Of a DNA stretch of 64,000 bases, positions 36,484-46,128 are shown in pieces. The position numbers and the translations under genes are program-made. Source of the DNA: Phenylobacterium sp. (lineage in GTDB: Bacteria > Pseudomonadota > Alphaproteobacteria > Caulobacterales > Caulobacteraceae); NCBI GenBank assembly GCA_004799545.1, contig SSMU01000009.1:1-64000 (forward strand), given 5' to 3'. Position 1 is the stretch's first letter. Every line of letters begins with the position of its first letter. The notes below the pieces were generated by a model. That model was not told the DNA's origin, ran no database searches, and saw only the letters and a program-made list of their open reading frames with translations.

Positions 36484-38316
36484 CTAGACTTGCCGCGGAT
36501 CGGCGACGTCCTCGATCTCCAGCTCGACGCCTTCGCGGCCCCGCCAGTCGTCGGGCTTGAGCCGGCCGACCACGTGGACGGCGCCGCCCTCCTGCAGCAG
36601 CCGGCGGCCGGTCTCGGTCTCGGCGACCCGCCAGGCCACCGCCTTCAGCCTGCCGCCCGAGCCGTCGGTCAGGGTGCAGCGCACGTGGCCGCCCTTCAGC
36701 GCCATGGGCCGCTCGACCCGCGCCGAGGCGGCGGCGAACACCGGCTCCGGATTGCCCGGGCCGAACGGGGCCAGCCGCTGGAAGTCGCTCCACAGCGCCC
36801 GGTCGCAGGCCCGGGTGGTCACCAGGGCGTCGATCTCCAGGGCGTCCTCGGCCGCCGCGACGTCCGCCTCGTCCTTCAGCCGCGCGCAGAGGAATTCGCG
36901 CAGCTCCGGGATGGTGTCGGGCCGCACCGAAAGCCCCGCGGCCATGGCGTGGCCGCCCCCGGCCAGCAGCAGGCCCGCGTCGTAGGCCGCCTGCACCGCC
37001 CGGCCGAGGTTGACCCCCGGCTGCGAGCGGCCGGAGCCCTTGCCGACATTGGCGGCGCGGTCGACGCCCACCACGATCACCGGCTTGCGATAGCGTTCGC
37101 GCAGGCGCCCGGCGACGATGCCGATGACCCCCGGATGCCAGTCGTCCTGGGAGACCAGCAGGCAGGCGGCGTCGGCCTGGTTGCTCTCGCGCTCGATGAC
37201 CCGGACGGCGGCCTCGACCACCTCCTTCTCCACCTCCTTGCGCGAGGCGTTGAGCGCGTCGAGCTCGGCGGCCAGCGACGCCGCCTCCTCCGGATCGTCG
37301 GTGGAGAGCAGGCGGGCGCCCAGGTCGGAGCGGCCGATCCTTCCCCCCGCGTTGATCCGCGGACCCAGGATAAAGCCCACATGGAAGACCGAGGCTGGGC
37401 CTTGGCTCTTGGCCACGTCCATCAGCGCCTTCAGCCCCGGATTGCGCCAGCCGGACATCACCTTCAGGCCCTGCGCCGCCAGCGCCCGGTTGAAGCCCGT
37501 CAGCTGGGTCACGTCGCAGATCGCGCCCATGGCGGCCAGGTCGAGCATGCTGCGGATGTCGGGCTCGGCCCGGTCGCCGAACAGGCCGCGCTTGCGCGCC
37601 TCGCGGTTCAGCGCCGCCAGCAGCACGAAGGTCACCCCCGCCGCCGCCAAATGCCCCTGCCCGGAGACGCAGTCCGGACGGTTGGGGTTCACCAGGGCCG
37701 CCACCTTGGGGATCTCGTCGCCGCGCATCAGGTGGTGGTCGATCACCACCACCTCCAGGCCGATCTCGCCGGCGCAGGCCAGGGCGTCGTGCGCCGCCGC
37801 CCCGCAATCGACGGTGATCACCAGTTCCGCGCCCTCAGCCTGCAGATGCCGGAAGGCGGCCGGCGACGGGCCATAGCCCTCGGTGATCCGGTCGGGGACA
37901 TAGATCGGCAACTCGTGGCCCATGGCCCGGAACCAGCGGACCAGCTGGGCCGCCGAGGACGCCCCGTCCACGTCATAGTCGGCGAACACCGCCATCGGCC
38001 GCCGCCGCTCCAGCGCATCCACCAGGATCTCCGCCGCGCGGTCCATGTCCTGGAAGCTGGAGGGATCGGGGAACTGGGTCTTCAGGCTGGGGCTGAGGTA
38101 GACCTCGCCTTGCCCGTCCGCGATCCCGCGGGCCGCCAGCGCCCGCGCCAACGGCTCCGAGAGTCCCAGCGCATGCTGATGCCGCCGCACCGTCTCCGCG
38201 TCGGCCGGCCGCTCCCGCCATAGCCGCCCGCTCAGCGAGCGCGTGACCCCGAGGTAGCCATCGATTGGTCCGCCGCCGTCCGGCAATCGCCGCTCCCCTG
38301 ATCCGCGCCGAGGCAC
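36484..38316 (-). CDS. recJ: single-stranded-DNA-specific exonuclease RecJ
   Basis: DYDVDGASSAAQLVRWF; VIDHHLMRGDEIPKVAALVNPNRPD; GGGHAMAAGLSVRPDTI. Confidence 0.97.
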   Translation of the reverse strand: MPRRGSGERRLPDGGGPIDGYLGVTRSLSGRLWRERPADAETVRRHQHALGLSEPLARALAARGIADGQGEVYLSPSLKTQFPDPSSFQDMDRAAEILVDALERRRPMAVFADYDVDGASSAAQLVRWFRAMGHELPIYVPDRITEGYGPSPAAFRHLQAEGAELVITVDCGAAAHDALACAGEIGLEVVVIDHHLMRGDEIPKVAALVNPNRPDCVSGQGHLAAAGVTFVLLAALNREARKRGLFGDRAEPDIRSMLDLAAMGAICDVTQLTGFNRALAAQGLKVMSGWRNPGLKALMDVAKSQGPASVFHVGFILGPRINAGGRIGRSDLGARLLSTDDPEEAASLAAELDALNASRKEVEKEVVEAAVRVIERESNQADAACLLVSQDDWHPGVIGIVAGRLRERYRKPVIVVGVDRAANVGKGSGRSQPGVNLGRAVQAAYDAGLLLAGGGHAMAAGLSVRPDTIPELREFLCARLKDEADVAAAEDALEIDALVTTRACDRALWSDFQRLAPFGPGNPEPVFAAASARVERPMALKGGHVRCTLTDGSGGRLKAVAWRVAETETGRRLLQEGGAVHVVGRLKPDDWRGREGVELEIEDVADPRQV

Positions 38317-38384
38317 TATCGCGCCGAGTCCGCGACCTCCGCCAGCGTGGCATGGCCGCCCCCTGCGTCAGATCCGGACGCCCC

Positions 38385-38531
38385 CTTTCCCTCCCCTCGA
38401 GGGGAGGGACGGACCGCGCAGCGGTCAGGGTAGGGACGTCACGACCGGGCGAAGACTCGGAGCTTGGCCCACACTTCCCTACCCGGCCGACGCTTTCGCG
38501 TCGTCCTCCCTCCCCTCGAGGGGAGGGAAAG
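38385..38531. repeat. ~147-bp inverted-repeat element, copy B
   Basis: CTTTCCCTCCCCTCGAGGGGAGGG at both ends in inverted orientation; internal hairpins ACCGCgcaGCGGT and GACGCtttcGCGTC. Confidence 0.85.
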
Positions 38532-39485
38532 CTACACCGGCCGCTTCATCCGCACTTCGCGCACGGTCCGCGTGGCGGAGTTCATCACCAGCGTATGGGT
38601 GTGCACGAAGCCCGCCTCGATCTTCACCCCGTCCAGCAGCGCGCCCTTGGTCACCCCGGTGGCGGCGAAGATGGCGTCGGCGCGGACCATCTCGTGCAGG
38701 TCGTACTTCTTATCGAAGTCGGTGATCCCGACGCGGGCGGCGCGGGCCCGCTCGTCGGCGTTGCGGAACACCAGCCGCCCCTGGAACTGGCCGCCGACGC
38801 ACTTCAGCGCCGCGCAGGCCAAGACGCCCTCCGGCGCCCCGCCCTGGCCGACATACATGTCGACGCCGGTGGTCGGATCGGCGGTGTTGATCACGCCCGC
38901 CACGTCGCCGTCGGTGATCAGGTGCACGCGCGCGCCCACCTCGCGCAGGCTGGCGATGATTTCGGCGTGCCGCGGCCGATCCAGCACGCAGACCGTCACC
39001 GCTGAGGGCGCGACGCCCTTGGCCTTGGCCACCGCCCTGACGTTCTCGGCCGGGCTCTTGTCCAGGTCGATGACCCCCTTCGGCAGGCCGGGGCCGCAGG
39101 CGATCTTGTCCATGTAGGTGTCGGGCGCGTTGAGCAGGGTGCCCTTCGGCGCCCAGGCCATCACCGCCAGCGCATTGGCCATCGCCTTGGCGGTCAGCGT
39201 GGTGCCTTCCAGCGGGTCGAGGGCGATGTCGATCTTGTGCTTGCCGCCCTTGCCCACCTTCTCGCCGATGTAGAGCATCGGCGCCTCGTCGCGCTCGCCC
39301 TCGCCGATGACGATCTCGCCCTCGACGTCGAGGTCGTTGAGCGCGGTGCGCATGGCGTCGACGGCGGCCTGGTCGGCGGCCTTCTCGTCGCCGCGCCCGA
39401 CCAGCTCCCAGGCGGCCACGGCGGCGATCTCGGTCACCCGCACCGCGTCCAGCACCAGGCTGCGATCCAGAACTTCAGAACTCAT
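38532..39485 (-). CDS. glpX: class II fructose-1,6-bisphosphatase
   Basis: VEGEIVIGEGERDEAPMLYIGEKVG; DPLEGTTLTAKAMANALAVMA. Confidence 0.96.
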   Translation of the reverse strand: MSSEVLDRSLVLDAVRVTEIAAVAAWELVGRGDEKAADQAAVDAMRTALNDLDVEGEIVIGEGERDEAPMLYIGEKVGKGGKHKIDIALDPLEGTTLTAKAMANALAVMAWAPKGTLLNAPDTYMDKIACGPGLPKGVIDLDKSPAENVRAVAKAKGVAPSAVTVCVLDRPRHAEIIASLREVGARVHLITDGDVAGVINTADPTTGVDMYVGQGGAPEGVLACAALKCVGGQFQGRLVFRNADERARAARVGITDFDKKYDLHEMVRADAIFAATGVTKGALLDGVKIEAGFVHTHTLVMNSATRTVREVRMKRPV

Positions 39486-39533
39486 ATCGACTGCGTCTCC
39501 TCGGGCGCCGGCGGCGCGGGCTGTGTTCGTCCC

Positions 39534-40832
39534 TCAGATGCGCGCAATGCGCAACAACCTTGGACGGTCGATCACCGCCGGCAGGCCCGCGATACGATCT
39601 ATGGCGGCCTTCAGCACCGATTCCGCGACAGCGTGGGTGGTCAGCACGATCGGCACCCCGTCGGCGTTTTCCACCGGCTTCTGCAGGAAGCTCTCGATGC
39701 TGACGCCCGCCTCGGCCAGGGTCTCGGACACCGCGGCGATCACGCCGGGCTCGTCCTTCACCAGGAAGCGCAGATAGGCGCGGCCGACGCTCTTCGACGG
39801 ATCGACGGGCGTGAACGGCGCCAGCGACTTGGCCGGGCCCTGGAACACCGGCCGCACAGCCCCGGTCATCACGTCGGCGATGTCGGCGGCCACCGCCGCG
39901 GCGGTCGGGCCGGCGCCCGCGCCCGGCCCCTGCAGGAAGATGCGGCCGATCCGCGTCCCCTCGATGAACAGGGCGTTGAGCGCCCCGCCGGCCTGGGCCA
40001 GCGGATGGTTCAGCGGCGCCAGCGACGGATGCACCCGCACCAGCACCCCGTCCGGCGAGCGGTCGGCGGAGGCCACCAGCTTGATCCGGTAGCCCAGGTC
40101 GCGGGCCAGGCGGATGTCCAAGAGGTCGATCGCCTCGATGCCCTCGATCTCGGCGGCGGCGAAATTGGGGGCGCAGCCGAACGCCAGGGCCGCCAGGATG
40201 GAGATCTTGTGCGCCGCGTCGAAGCCGCCCACGTCCATGGTCGGATCGGCCTCGGCGTAGCCCAGCCGCTGGGCCTCGGCCAGCACCTCGGCGAACGGCC
40301 GGCCGGTGGCCTCCATCTCGGTCAGGATATAGTTGCAGGTGCCGTTGAGGATGCCGGCCACCGACTTGATCTCGTCGCCGACCATGGCCTCGCGCAACAT
40401 CTTCACCGCCGGCGTGCCGCCCATCACCGCGGCCTCGAACAGCAGGGGCGCGCCGGTCTCTTCGGCGAGGGCCGCGAGTTCCGCGCCATGCTCGGCGATC
40501 AGCGCCTTGTTGGCGGTCACCACCGGCTTGCCAGCCTTCAGCGCCGCCTCGACCGCCGCCTTGGCCGGCCCGTCCGAGCCACCGATCAGCTCGACGAACA
40601 GGTCCACATCCGGGCTGTTCGCCAGCGCCACCGGATCGTCGAACCAGGGCAGCTTCGAGATATCGAACGGCCGCGGCCGCGACCGCGACCGCGCCGACAC
40701 GCCCGTCACGCCCACCTTCCCGCCGGCCGGGGCGAAGTCCGGCCGCTCGGCCAGGAAGCTCAGCAGCCCCGCCCCCACCGTCCCCAGCCCCGCGACGCCC
40801 ACGCGCCAGGTCTTTTGAGAATTGCCAGTCAT
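39534..40832 (-). CDS. hom: homoserine dehydrogenase
   Basis: RVGVAGLGTVGAGLLSFLAE; GGTPAVKMLREAMVGDEIKSVAGILNGTCNYILTEME; C-terminal ACT domain VKDEPGVIAAVSETLAEAGVSIES. Confidence 0.96.
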   Translation of the reverse strand: MTGNSQKTWRVGVAGLGTVGAGLLSFLAERPDFAPAGGKVGVTGVSARSRSRPRPFDISKLPWFDDPVALANSPDVDLFVELIGGSDGPAKAAVEAALKAGKPVVTANKALIAEHGAELAALAEETGAPLLFEAAVMGGTPAVKMLREAMVGDEIKSVAGILNGTCNYILTEMEATGRPFAEVLAEAQRLGYAEADPTMDVGGFDAAHKISILAALAFGCAPNFAAAEIEGIEAIDLLDIRLARDLGYRIKLVASADRSPDGVLVRVHPSLAPLNHPLAQAGGALNALFIEGTRIGRIFLQGPGAGAGPTAAAVAADIADVMTGAVRPVFQGPAKSLAPFTPVDPSKSVGRAYLRFLVKDEPGVIAAVSETLAEAGVSIESFLQKPVENADGVPIVLTTHAVAESVLKAAIDRIAGLPAVIDRPRLLRIARI

Positions 40833-41344
40833 TCGCCAGTCTTCTCCCCTCCCCTCGATGGGGAGGGGTCAGGGGTGGGGTGTGGCCTCTGAGCGCCGGA
40901 AAGGCCCGCACGAGACGTCAGCGCCTCTCGCGCGCTTCGCCCCAAGGCTGTCGGCTCACCCCAACCCAACCCTTCCCCATCGAGGGGAAGGGCGAGATGG
41001 TGCTTCACCCGTTCGACCACGGCAGAGACGTCTGCTTCAACTTCCCGGTTCGTGAACCGGACCACCGTGTAGCCCTGGCTGCGAAGCCAGTCACTCCGCT
41101 CCCGATCGCGCAGCGCGACCTCGGCTAGGCGCTCATGCAGTTCGCCATCCACCTCGATGACCAGCCGCCGCGAATGACAGGCGAAGTCTGCGACGTAGGA
41201 GCCGATGGGCGCTTGGCGACGAATATGAGCGTCCAGCTTCCGGAGTTCGCGCCAGAGCGTCTGCTCGGCCGGCGTCATCGCGTTGCGCAGGCGCCTCGCG
41301 TGAGCGACAGAGCGCCTGGGATTGCCCTCCCGCTCGAACATCAT
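40829..41344 (-). CDS. DUF559 (Vsr-like endonuclease) domain protein
   Basis: NAMTPAEQTLWRELRKLDAHIRRQAPIGSYVADFACHSRRLVIEVDGELH...DRERSDWLRSQGYTVVRFTNREV; C-terminal ~55 residues encoded largely by a repeat element. Confidence 0.9.
   Translation of the reverse strand: MMFEREGNPRRSVAHARRLRNAMTPAEQTLWRELRKLDAHIRRQAPIGSYVADFACHSRRLVIEVDGELHERLAEVALRDRERSDWLRSQGYTVVRFTNREVEADVSAVVERVKHHLALPLDGEGLGWGEPTALGRSAREALTSRAGLSGAQRPHPTPDPSPSRGGEKTGE
40846..40992. repeat. ~147-bp inverted-repeat element, copy C (inside the 3' end of the DUF559 gene)
   Basis: CCCCTCCCCTCGATGGGGAGGGGTCAGGGGTGGGGTG ... CACCCCAACCCAACCCTTCCCCATCGAGGGGAAGGG. Confidence 0.85.
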
Positions 41345-42561
41345 TGCGCCGCCAGGGTGTTGTGGGCGCGGCCGAGGATCTCGTCGGCGCCGGAGAGGAA
41401 TTTCTTCACGTTGCGCGCCGCCTGGCGGATGCGCTGCTCGTTCTCCACCAGGCCGATCCGCACATAGCCCTCGCCGTACTCGCCGAACGCGATGCCGGGC
41501 GCCACGGCGACGCCCGCTTCCTCGATCAACAGCTTGGAGAACAGCATCGAGCCCGCCTCGCGGTATTGCTCCGGCAGCGGCGCCCAGGCGAACATCGAGG
41601 CCGGCGGCGAGGGGATCTCCCACCCGGCCCGCGCCATGGCGTCCACCAGGGTGTCGCGGCGCTTGCGGTAGATGCCGCGGATCTCGGCCACGCAGTCCTG
41701 CGGCCCGTTCAGCGCCGCCGCCGCCGCCACCTGGATCGGGGTATAGGCGCCGTAGTCGAGGTAGGACTTCACCCTGGCCAGGGCCGCGCACATCCGCTCG
41801 TTGCCGACCACCATGCCGACCCGCCAGCCGGCCATGGCGTAGGTCTTGGAGAGCGAATTGACCTCCACGGCGATGTCGCGTGCGCCGTCGACCTGCAGGA
41901 TCGAGGGCGGCGGGTTGTCGTCGAAATAGATCTCCGAATAGGCGATGTCGGAGAGCACCAGCATCTCGTGCTTCTTGGCCAGCGCCACCACCTCCCGATA
42001 GAAGTCGAGGTCGACCCATTGGGCCGTCGGGTTGGACGGATAGCTGACGATCACCACGCTGGGCGGCGGCGCGGAGTGCTTCACCGCCCGGCTGATGCCG
42101 GCCAGGTATTCCTCCGGCGTGGGCGCGGGCACGTGGCGGATCACCCCGCCAGCCATGATGAAGCCGTAGGCGTGGATCGGATAGGCCGGGTTCGGGCAGA
42201 CGATCACGTCGCCGGGCGCGGTCAGCGCCTGGGCGAGGTTGGCGAACCCCTCCTTCGACCCCAGGGTGGCGATCACCTCGCGGTCCGGATCGAGCTTCAC
42301 GCCGAACCGGCGGTCGTAGTAGCCGGCCATGGCCTTCCTGAGGCCCGCGATGCCCTTGGAGGCGGAATAGCGGCCCGCCTTGGGATCGCGCGCCGTCTCG
42401 ACCAGCTTGTCGACGATGTGCTTCGGCGTCGGCATGTCGGGATTGCCCATGCCGAAGTCGATGATGTCGACGCCCTCGGCGCGCAGTCGGGCCTTGATAC
42501 GGTTGACCTCCTCGAAGACGTAGGGCGGGAGGCGTCGGATGCGGTGGAATTCGGGAGTCAT
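41341..42561 (-). CDS. pyridoxal-phosphate aminotransferase (LL-diaminopimelate/alanine aminotransferase-like)
   Basis: IIDFGMGNPDMPTPKHIVDKL; VSYPSNPTAQWVDLDFYREVVALAKKH; VNSLSKTYAMAGWRVGMVVGN. Confidence 0.93.
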   Translation of the reverse strand: MTPEFHRIRRLPPYVFEEVNRIKARLRAEGVDIIDFGMGNPDMPTPKHIVDKLVETARDPKAGRYSASKGIAGLRKAMAGYYDRRFGVKLDPDREVIATLGSKEGFANLAQALTAPGDVIVCPNPAYPIHAYGFIMAGGVIRHVPAPTPEEYLAGISRAVKHSAPPPSVVIVSYPSNPTAQWVDLDFYREVVALAKKHEMLVLSDIAYSEIYFDDNPPPSILQVDGARDIAVEVNSLSKTYAMAGWRVGMVVGNERMCAALARVKSYLDYGAYTPIQVAAAAALNGPQDCVAEIRGIYRKRRDTLVDAMARAGWEIPSPPASMFAWAPLPEQYREAGSMLFSKLLIEEAGVAVAPGIAFGEYGEGYVRIGLVENEQRIRQAARNVKKFLSGADEILGRAHNTLAAQ

Positions 42562-42685
42562 TTGAAAGCTCTGGCGCCGCGGGATGCCCAGGTGCGGCTG
42601 GAGGGAGCTGAGACGTCGGGCATGGATAGTCTCCGGGCGGGAGCCAGCCAAGCCATGGTGCGAAAATTCAGCCTCCGCGGGCCCC

Positions 42686-43144
42686 TCAGTTCGGGGGCGG
42701 CGGAGGCGGGGTAGCTCGCTTCCGCTGGGTGTTGGCGAAGTCGGCGGTGTCGCCGCTGGCGGTGGGCGCCGGCTCGTCGCCGGCTTCGGCGCGGGCCTTG
42801 GCGGCGAACGCCTCGGTGTCGCTCAGCGACCAGGTCTCGGGCGCCGTCTGCCGCTCCAGCTGGGCGCGGGTCTTCTCCACGGCCGCGGCGTCGCGGCCGT
42901 ATTGCTTCACCGGCCGCACGTCCTTCGGCATCGCCGGGATGCCGGCGAAGGTCGGATAGGTGGTGTTGGCGGGCACGATCCTGGCCACCTCCGCGGCGAC
43001 CGGCGAGCTGGGATCGATCTGGGCGTCACGGAACGGATTGCCGACGCAGGCGCTGACCAGGGCGCAGCCGCCCACGCCGGCCATCAGCCGGACGAGGGTG
43101 CGAATCTGACTCCGAATCGCAAAAGGGCGCGCGGTGGCATACAT
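42686..43144 (-). CDS. putative lipoprotein, unknown function
   Basis: MAGVGGCALVSACVGNPF lipobox-like; TTYPTFAGIPAMPKDVRP. Confidence 0.7.
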   Translation of the reverse strand: MYATARPFAIRSQIRTLVRLMAGVGGCALVSACVGNPFRDAQIDPSSPVAAEVARIVPANTTYPTFAGIPAMPKDVRPVKQYGRDAAAVEKTRAQLERQTAPETWSLSDTEAFAAKARAEAGDEPAPTASGDTADFANTQRKRATPPPPPPN

Positions 43145-43222
43145 TTCAGCCTCGGTCTTATGCGATGATCGGGGCCGTTGGAAGGGCGCGCGCCATCGCG
43201 TCCCCTCAAGAAAGGGCGCGCC

Positions 43223-45148
43223 ATGAGTGAGCAGACGCAGGCTCCCGACAAGGCCCCCTCTCCGGGCAAGGCGGGCAAGCGCACCGAGCCGGCGCCCGAC
43301 GGCGAGGCGCCCCAGGCCACGGCGAAGGCCGCGCCTGAAACCGCCTCGGTCGCCCAGGAAGCCCTTAGCTTCACCGCCGAGCAGCGGGCGCAGATCGAGA
43401 AGATCTCCATGAACCTGGCCCGGGTGGCGATGAACGCCCAGGGCGCGCTGGCCGAAATGGCCCTGAAGAACGCCGAGCGCCCCGCCGCCCTGACCCCCGA
43501 CCCGTTCCACGTCACGCCCGCGCTCACCGAGGTGATGGGCCGCCTCGCCGCCCAGCCGGACAAGCTGATGCGCGCCCAGGCCGACCTGTTCGCCCGCTAC
43601 CTCGACCTCTGGCAGTCCGCCGCCCGCCGCATGGGCGGCGAGACCCCCGAGCCGGTGGCCGCCCCCGCCAAGGGCGACAAGCGCTTCGCCGACCCCGACT
43701 GGACCGACAACCCGGTCTTCGACGTGATCAAGCAGTCCTACCTGCTCACCTCCGGCTGGCTGAACGGCCTGGTGGAGGGCGTCGAGGGCGTCGATCCGAT
43801 GACCAAGCGGCGGGTCGAGTTCTTCATGAAGATGCTCACCGACGCCTTCTCGCCGACCAACTTCCTGGCCTCAAACCCGGCGGCGCTCAAGGAGCTGGCG
43901 GCCTCCGGCGGCGACAGCCTGGTGCGCGGCATGGACAACTTCATGGCCGACCTGGAGCGCGGCGGCGGCCAGCTCTCCATCGCCCAGACCGACTATCAGA
44001 TGTTCAAGATCGGCGAGAACGTCGCCACCGCCCCCGGCAAGGTGGTGTTCCGAAACGAAATCATCGAGCTGCTGCAATTCTCTCCGACGACGGACGAAGT
44101 CTACGAGATCCCGCTGGTGATCTTCCCGCCGTGGATCAACAAGTTCTACATCCTCGACCTGCGCCCCGAGAACTCGATGATCCGCTGGCTGGCCAGCCAG
44201 GGCGTCACCGTCTTCGTCGCCTCCTGGGTGAACCCCGACGCCAGCCTCGCGGAGAAGACCTTCGAGGACTACATGCGCGAGGGCATCTACGCCGGCGTCG
44301 CCGCGGCCATGGAGCAGTGCGACGTCCCGCATGTGAACACCGTTGGGTATTGCATCGGCGGCACCCTGCTCTCCTCCACCCTGGCCCACATGGCCTCGCG
44401 CAAGGTCGAGCCGATCGCCTCGGCCACCTTCTTCGCCGCCCAGCAGGACTTCTCCGAGGCCGGCGACCTCCTGCTGTTCACCAGCGAGGACTGGCTGAAC
44501 GACCTCGAGAAGAAGATGGACGAGGGCGGCGGCGTGCTCTCCGGCCAGACCATGGCCGACACCTTCAACGCGCTTCGGGCCAACGACCTGATCTGGTCGT
44601 TCTTCGTGAACAACTACCTCTTGGGCAAGGAGCCGAAGCCCTTCGACCTGCTGTTCTGGAACTCCGACCAGACCCGGATGCCCAAGACCCTGCACCTCTT
44701 CTACCTGCGCAAGTTCTACGGCGAGAACGCGCTCGCCAAGGGCGAGCTCACCCTCGACAACGTCCGGCTGGACCTCAAGGACGTGAAGACCCCGATCTAC
44801 GTGCAGTCCTCGAAGGAGGACCACATCGCCCCGGCCCGCTCGGTCTACAAGGGCGCCCAGCTGTTCGGCGGCCCGGTGACCTTCACCCTGGCCGGCTCCG
44901 GCCATATCGCCGGCGTGATCAACGCCCCTGTCGCCAACAAGTACCAGCACTGGACCAACGCGGACCTGCCGCCCACCCTCGCAGAGTGGCAAGCCAACGC
45001 GGTGGAGCATCCCGGCTCCTGGTGGCCGCACTGGGCGACCTGGCTGAAGGCCCGCTCCGGCCAGCTGGTCCCCGCCCGCGACCCCGCCAAGGGCAAGCTC
45101 AAGCCGCTCGGCGACGCGCCGGGGACCTACGTCAAGGTGAAGAGCTGA
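43223..45148 (+). CDS. phaC: class I poly(R)-hydroxyalkanoic acid synthase
   Basis: VNTVGYCIGGTLLSSTLAHM active-site Cys; PPWINKFYILDLRPENSMIRWLASQGVTVFVASWVNPD; SGHIAGVINAP. Confidence 0.97.
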   Translation: MSEQTQAPDKAPSPGKAGKRTEPAPDGEAPQATAKAAPETASVAQEALSFTAEQRAQIEKISMNLARVAMNAQGALAEMALKNAERPAALTPDPFHVTPALTEVMGRLAAQPDKLMRAQADLFARYLDLWQSAARRMGGETPEPVAAPAKGDKRFADPDWTDNPVFDVIKQSYLLTSGWLNGLVEGVEGVDPMTKRRVEFFMKMLTDAFSPTNFLASNPAALKELAASGGDSLVRGMDNFMADLERGGGQLSIAQTDYQMFKIGENVATAPGKVVFRNEIIELLQFSPTTDEVYEIPLVIFPPWINKFYILDLRPENSMIRWLASQGVTVFVASWVNPDASLAEKTFEDYMREGIYAGVAAAMEQCDVPHVNTVGYCIGGTLLSSTLAHMASRKVEPIASATFFAAQQDFSEAGDLLLFTSEDWLNDLEKKMDEGGGVLSGQTMADTFNALRANDLIWSFFVNNYLLGKEPKPFDLLFWNSDQTRMPKTLHLFYLRKFYGENALAKGELTLDNVRLDLKDVKTPIYVQSSKEDHIAPARSVYKGAQLFGGPVTFTLAGSGHIAGVINAPVANKYQHWTNADLPPTLAEWQANAVEHPGSWWPHWATWLKARSGQLVPARDPAKGKLKPLGDAPGTYVKVKS

Positions 45149-45151
45149 GGG

Positions 45152-45577
45152 CTAGCTTTCGTCGTCCGAGCGCCGCGGCTTCACGCTGAGCTCGCCATGA
45201 CCGGTGGCGGGATCCAGCGGCCGGCGGAACGCCAGCTCATCCAGCTCCCCGATCACCAGCTCGGCGGTGGTGTTGACGATGCAGCCGGAAACCAGGTGCC
45301 CGCCGATGCAGGCGCCGTCGCCGCGCGCCAGGCTGATGTGGACGTGCATCCCGTCCGGACCCAGGGTGCCGGCCAGCGACACGATCTCCATCGGCTCGAC
45401 GAAGGTCCGGAAGTCCTCCGCCTCGCCCGCGGCGCCAGCCATCCTCAGCCGCGCCCGCGAAAGGCTGCCCACGCCGGACAGGATGCAGCCGGCGCGCAAG
45501 CCCTGCGTTTCGGTCAGCCGCGCCAGCTCGGCCTTCAGATCGGTCCCCGGCGTCAGGCGGAAGGCGAGCGTACGCAT
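45152..45577 (-). CDS. PPC/DUF296 domain-containing protein
   Basis: MRTLAFRLTPGTDLKAELARLTETQGLRAGCILSGVGSLSRARLR; LARGDGACIGGHLVSGCIVNTTAELVIGEL. Confidence 0.92.
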   Translation of the reverse strand: MRTLAFRLTPGTDLKAELARLTETQGLRAGCILSGVGSLSRARLRMAGAAGEAEDFRTFVEPMEIVSLAGTLGPDGMHVHISLARGDGACIGGHLVSGCIVNTTAELVIGELDELAFRRPLDPATGHGELSVKPRRSDDES

Positions 45578-45630
45578 GCCCCCAACCTATGCCATCGTCC
45601 CGGCGACGATAGAAGCACAGGTGGGTTCGG

Positions 45631-46089
45631 CTAGGCCGGCTCCGACACAGCCTCGTCCGGCGCCGCCCCGAAAACCTCGAGGCCGGGGGGACACGGCAGC
45701 GTCTCGTCTCCCGTCATGCGGCCGAGCAGGTAGGCCACCGCCTTCGCCACGTCCGCGGGCGTGTAGGGCTTCGGCAGGGATCCGATCGCGTCGGTCCGCG
45801 CCGACCTCGCCCGGCCGGTCTGGCCGCTGATGAACAGGCTGGGAACGCCGAGCCCTTTCAGGTCGCGGGCGAGGGCAATGCCGTCGTCACGTCCCTCGAG
45901 CTCGATGTTCACCAGGGCAAGGTCCGGCCTATGGTCTTTCGCCGCCTGGAGCGCCTCCTGGCGGCGGCCGGTGAGGTCGAGCACGTGATAGCCGGCGTCC
46001 TCGAGCTCGTCCCGCAAGCTTATCGCAGGCAGGACGTCGTCCTCGACGATCAAGAGGGTCTGGCCCAGGCCAGACGTCTTCGTGTCCAT
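45631..46089 (-). CDS. single-domain response regulator
   Basis: LLIVEDDVLPAISLRDELEDAGYHVLDL; PDLALVNIELEGRDDGIALA; SLPKPYTPADV. Confidence 0.87.
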   Translation of the reverse strand: MDTKTSGLGQTLLIVEDDVLPAISLRDELEDAGYHVLDLTGRRQEALQAAKDHRPDLALVNIELEGRDDGIALARDLKGLGVPSLFISGQTGRARSARTDAIGSLPKPYTPADVAKAVAYLLGRMTGDETLPCPPGLEVFGAAPDEAVSEPA

Positions 46090-46128
46090 TGCTGGACTCC
46101 ATTTTCAGTTTTCGTAGCCCGCAGATCG

